20,192 nt of DNA from Theristus sp. LFF4_11 (Eukaryota > Nematoda > Chromadorea > Monhysterida > Xyalidae), in NCBI GenBank assembly GCA_030248135.1, contig JASANC010003192.1, positions 1 through 20,192 on the forward strand, written 5' to 3'. How positions within the stretch are numbered: position 1 is the first letter of the stretch; the number at the start of each line of letters is the position of its first letter. The notes under the pieces are model-generated. The model did no database searches. It was not told the DNA's origin and was given only the letters and a program-made list of their open reading frames with translations. Shown in pieces: positions 16,023 to 20,192 of this stretch. The position numbers and the translations under genes are program-made.

Positions 16023-19000
16023 ATGCTGACGACAAAACTTCGGAGCTCGGTTTGCTGTTGTGAGCAACGTGCAGCAGCTGCCTTGCGAGCTCGCCTGTTC
16101 TCGCAGCAACCGCCATACGCCGCCGCGAGATTCGGCGATTTCACGCAGGAGACGCCGACACTGGTGAATCCGTATCGTGCTGACATAGCACTGCAAACAT
16201 GGCTGCATCGAACGTTCATGAGTGATGTGCGTTTGAAAAAAATGCAATTTGGTTGTGTACAAAGCGGCATCAGTGGTGTTGGTGTCGTGGGTGTTCGATT
16301 GGACACTTGCAGTGTAACTCTATAACATAGTCAACTAGCTAATTGTTGGTGATCACGTGATGCATGCATTGTGTGCAAGCCACGCTCCGCCACCATGGCA
16401 GTCCATTCACAGAATGAATGCATCAACCAATCAGCCAGTTATGATTGATGTATCAGCTAGCATTGAGTCTCGGAACCAGAATAAGCGATCATACCGTACT
16501 TGTCATTGTTGCTTTTGTAAAACTGCCCGTGTCCAGCTGCCCGGTTTGGACGCAGTCGGCTCGATCACCAGCGAGTTGGATCGATTTGCGACTCGGGTGG
16601 TCCGAGAAATCGATGGACTCGGCCGCCAATGTGAACTGCAACAGCCGTGGTTAGCAGGAAACTGTTTTACTGAAACTGAAACTGACCACCTGAACTATTT
16701 TCATCTGTTTTTTTTTTGTTCTGCGACGTTCGCATTTTTGCAGCCGTGGTAAAGAGAGGAGATTAGGTTTATGTTTGATGCGGCAAATCAAAAACGCCCA
16801 AGTGACCGTGTAACTTACAAATCGAAAACGTCAGTATGATTGGGGCCTTAAAGAGCCATCCGCTCACGTGTACCCGTTGGCTGACGTCAAATTTTGTGCG
16901 ACTCGATCGTTTTGCGCAGCCACGTCGGCAATCAGCAAGCAGTAAATCGAGAAAACGAATTGAATTCGACGGCAGGTTGGAGCAGTTGGACGCGTGCGGC
17001 AACCGGGTCGACCGTTTGCACACGTGCGACGCCTGGAGGCAGCAGAAGCGCATCGCAGCCGAGGAGGCGCTCGTTCACCTCGGGTACCAGCGCGACGCCT
17101 TTGGACCGTCGGCGTAAGTTTGCGGACAGTTTTGGTTACAGGCAGGCACGTCCAACTGACGTCCTAGTCTGAATACGGTGCACACAGTTATGAATGCAGT
17201 GATGTTGCAGTAGTCTCGCAAAATCCGCTGATGGACGTGCGGTGCTGTTAGAACGCATGTGTGCCGGTGTGTTTGTGTGTGCGCGTGTCTCCTTTCCGTT
17301 CACAACCGAGTGCACTGTCTTCAGACTGGGACTTCCCTCGATTTATTCAACTAAACATGCCGATTTTCCAGGCGAGTCTACCAGTTTGCGAAGCTGTATT
17401 TGTACGCAGCCGCCTCCGGCCTCTACTCGTGCCCACTGGCAATGACTGACGGGGCAGCGAAGGTCATACAGGTTAGAGGCAGTTGAGTGAGAGTTGTTGA
17501 ATGTTCAGTTGATGATGATTTGCAACTAATTGTTAGAATGTTGAGCGGTAGTTTTTGTTCAATGCTCACGGAACATTCGGGTTTTTGGATTTTGAACTGC
17601 GGGCCAGGCCAAGTCACAGACGGAAACGTTGTTCAAATTTGGAACTTATTCAAGTTGTGCGTTTCGATTTTCACTTGATCTTAGATTAATGTTTCGGTTA
17701 GAAGCTTGTGCAGCCAACCACTAAAAATGCGCCAACGCATATGATCAGAAAAGGAATTTTCAGCGGACATAATAGTCTCCGTAAAGAAAGGTACCATGAG
17801 GTACATCGGTTGTTAAATTTTTAAAGGCACTAAAATTGGAGCACTTGACGTTGGATGCTTTCGATCGACTTACCTCTACGGACCCAAAGAAGTTCTGGAC
17901 CAGCGGCCAGTGGATGACGGAACGAGGCGGGGGGTCCGATGTTGCTGGTACAACAGATGGTTTTTTTGTCGTTTAGTCGTACATTCATGAAGTGGTACGG
18001 CGTGACGCGCAGCTGTGTTAAAGTACGCTACGCGTTACTTACTGCTTTTGATGCCCTTGTGGTGTTATTGGCTTGGAGGTCAGTTGGTTAAAAAAAAACA
18101 GCTGGTTTGTAGCTCCCATCCCTTCCCGCACCAGTTCAAGGAACCCGAGCTTAAGGCCAATTCACGTGCACTAAGTATCTAAAGTAGAGTTCAGCCAAAA
18201 TGAGGTGTCATCTTCCGTTGGGGATTCCAGTGAACCGTCTGCTTTTTTTAGTTGAACGGAAGGCACCATCCACTGGGCCACGGGGGTGCTGGCAGGAATG
18301 TGCCGTGAACACAATTGACTATGATCTCTTTTTGAAACCTGTCACTTTTGTCGCAGCATACTTAACCCGCGCGAAAAAAGAAAGAACGAGATCGGGAGTT
18401 GCAAGAAAACTTATATTAGAATCTGCTTTTGCAGCTGGCACCGACACGAGAGCGTGCAAGCAAGCCGATGGTTGCTATCGCCTGTTTGGTCACAAGTGGT
18501 TTTCCAGTGCCTCCGATGTGGACATGGCGTTGACTCTCGCAAGTGTACAATACGAAAATTGTGTGCTGACACCGGTTGGTTTTTTGTTTTTTTTTTCAAT
18601 TTATAGTTGGTGATTATGCATAAAAAAAAAACAAAATTAGTATTTCGCATAATTGATCCCATTGAGACTGAGCTCATTCATTTGTCGCTCTGGTAGTTTG
18701 CAGCCAATCAGCGTGTAGAATAAAGCTACATAGCTCAGTGGGAGTTGGCACTGGTTGCTGCAAATCGATGTTGTTGCAGGATTTTCACTGGAGATGCAGG
18801 TCTAAAAGCAAATTCATACACGCAAAATTTATCCGGACGTCACGTCACGTCACGTATCATTCATGGAGCAAAAAACAGCAATCCAGCACGTCACGCTATT
18901 TTTAGAACGCGTGCTCGTTCATAACTAGATACAAGCATGACGTGCCGTGGTGACTGCCGATATAGGTCGTGCTTGAATTGGCCCGAGAGCGTTCGAGACT

Positions 19001-20192
19001 TCACCCAGTGCAGTACTTTGTTGCCAGTTAGTACATGTGAAAGGTGCAAGAAACTGTAATACACGACGGAAAACAGTAATACACAAAAATCGCTGCCGAC
19101 CAAGAAGTTCCACCACTTACGGCAACCCTCGTCTTTCTCGCGGCAACTGCACCACGGTCTACCACACCATCCACACACGGTGTGTAGTCCAAAGTGATAA
19201 TTCAAACGTATTCAACTTGCGAAAGTCCTTGTTTCATAACTTTCCCACGAGTAAAAACTGTTTTGTTATCGGTAGCACATCTGGTCTTGCGTTGTTCTTC
19301 GTCACGTTACATAAGCCGGGCACAACCGAAATGAACAACATTCAACTGGTTCGACTGAAGAACAAACTCGGCACCCGACAATTGCCCACCGCTGAGCTGC
19401 TGCTGGATGGAGCGGTGGCAACCAAGGTGGCAAGGAGGGGGGGGATTGCTTCGCGGTACACCACACACATTCGCACGCAACAAAGGCGGAGCCAAGCTGA
19501 TTGTGGCATAGCTGGTTTGGTTGCCGAACGGTACCTGGACGATCACGGTGATTCGATGATAGTCCGCCGAACATACAGTGCATCTGGCAAATAGATACAA
19601 CTAGCTGATTGGTTGGTTGCACACACGTGCAGTTGAATCATGCATTCTCTGCAGGCATTGCTGGGAGACGGTGTTTGCTAGTTGTATCTATTAGCGAGAT
19701 GGACGTGTAGTGAATGCATGTGTATGCATTCATCCAGCACAGCAATGTGGCGCCGGTCACAACAGCGTGGCATACACACCACATATTGCAGGAGCGTGCG
19801 TGTCCACGTGTGCGTGCGTGCCAGTGTGTTTGTTTGTGTGCAACACACACAGTGGCATTGCAGAGTGCACTGCGTTCCAGCCAACCAACGTGCCATGTTT
19901 TGCAGCTGTCAGCGTGCGCTCGTGGTGTGGCCAGTATCGCTCCCATGCTCAACATCACACGCCTGCACAATGCGATCGCTGCTGCCAGCTGCATGCGCCG
20001 GTTGGCGACAGATGCCACTTTGCAGTTTGCGTATAGTTTGTTCGTTTAAACGTGTCCCGTTTTCTCACAGAATACAGAGATTGCGAGACTGTGAGCTGCA
20101 GTTAGACGAACGAAGTGTATCGGGTTTGATCTGGTTGAAATCAAGCACACCCCATTTGTGGCTGAAATATGTTTTCCTGCTACTCCTAGCCC
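16023..20192 (+). CDS. acdh-11: ACDH-11/AidB-like acyl-CoA dehydrogenase, 3' end beyond window
   Basis: Exons seen: 16023-16226, 16537-16649, 16976-17113, 17372-17471, 17827-17947, 18435-18542, 19276-19426, 19906-20000, about 343 residues. All joins are phase-consistent except exon 6 to 7, where a short linker exon is missing. Family landmarks: FAKLYLY and SGLYSCPLAMTDGAAK, WTSGQWMTERGGGSDVA (209-225), GHKWFSSASD, RLKNKLGTRQLPTAELLLDG and RGVASIAPMLNITRLHNA. These make up the N-terminal helical domain and the middle flavin/substrate region. The C-terminal FAD domain with the catalytic Glu lies past the edge. The family is FAD-dependent; C. elegans ACDH-11 binds medium-chain acyl groups and restrains fatty-acid desaturation. 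The N-terminus is basic and Ala/Arg-rich with RLFS at 24-27, a likely mitochondrial presequence cleaved after Phe26. An in-frame TTG at 15900 lies upstream, but 16023 is the first ATG. Confidence 0.85.
19590..19692. repeat. 16-bp perfect inverted repeat, 103-bp element, in intron 7
   Basis: AATAGATACAACTAGC (19590-19605) is exactly inverted at 19677-19692. It lies within the intron after exon 7 of the dehydrogenase gene. A small MITE or a hairpin; no clear target duplication. Confidence 0.5.
20001..20192 (+). other. Right edge: intron 8 and possible start of the next exon
   Basis: A donor-like GTTGGC follows exon 8. A strong-looking acceptor TTTTCTCACAG ends at about 20070, and one frame stays open from there to the window end. 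Its residues do not resemble the expected dehydrogenase sequence, so the true next exon probably lies outside. Confidence 0.35.

Noticed and set aside
18070..18160. Possible tRNA with GGTCAGTTGGTTA and AGTTCAAGGAACC
   Set aside because: Arms do not pair and the poly-A run interrupts the D-arm region.
18200..18613. 137-aa ORF read as a gene of its own
   Set aside because: Only the part from 18435 matches acyl-CoA dehydrogenases; the rest is intron read-through upstream of a good acceptor.
18724..18790. tRNA-like A box (TAGCTCAGTGGGAG)
   Set aside because: No convincing B box or cloverleaf follows; at most a decayed tRNA-derived fragment.
11171..20192. Operon of Rab30 and the dehydrogenase
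   Set aside because: About 2 kb separates the stop at 14047 from the next ATG, with polyadenylation signals between; nematode operon spacing is usually far shorter.

Overview
The window is animal nuclear DNA. Two genes are interrupted by GT-AG introns whose acceptors mostly end in a pyrimidine run plus CAG, and intergenic space and introns are packed with small transposons. Coding exons are GC-richer than the AT-rich, low-complexity non-coding DNA. An AidB/ACDH-11-type acyl-CoA dehydrogenase, the acceptor style and possible spliced-leader acceptors before both start codons fit a nematode, but nothing here fixes the phylum.

Layout. (1) 1-1670: three weakly supported small single-membrane-span ORFs or exons, all on the minus strand. 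(2) 1670-3083: a 1.4-kb inverted-repeat element with a TAA target duplication. (3) About 3230-5286: a G-rich element with inverted arrays of an ACCGCAC-type motif around a 343-369 bp tandem repeat. (4) 5436-10720: a nest of DNA transposons. An outer element (5444-10712, 8-bp duplication GCCCCCCC) carries an inner one (5653-9199, 8-bp duplication TTACCGAC). The inner one holds a 99%-identical 1.03-kb tandem duplication and a 674-bp foldback element. The outer one sits in an older inverted relative that ends near 11022 and still shows the unoccupied site of the inner insertion. (5) 11171-14047: a complete five-exon Rab30 GTPase gene; intron 1 carries a 773-bp element with a perfect 8-bp duplication and intron 4 a tRNA-derived SINE-like sequence. 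(6) 14048-16022: intergenic DNA with small inverted repeats and a possible CCAAT promoter. (7) From 16023 past the right edge: an ACDH-11/AidB-like acyl-CoA dehydrogenase gene, eight exons seen, with a likely mitochondrial presequence.

The two genes share a strand but lie about 2 kb apart and act in different processes (Golgi membrane traffic; acyl-CoA or fatty-acid metabolism), so an operon is not indicated. I see no CRISPR, defence or biosynthetic system. The most informative content is the modular hAT-like element family (modules called M, C and R below), whose order, target duplications and nesting can be read directly.
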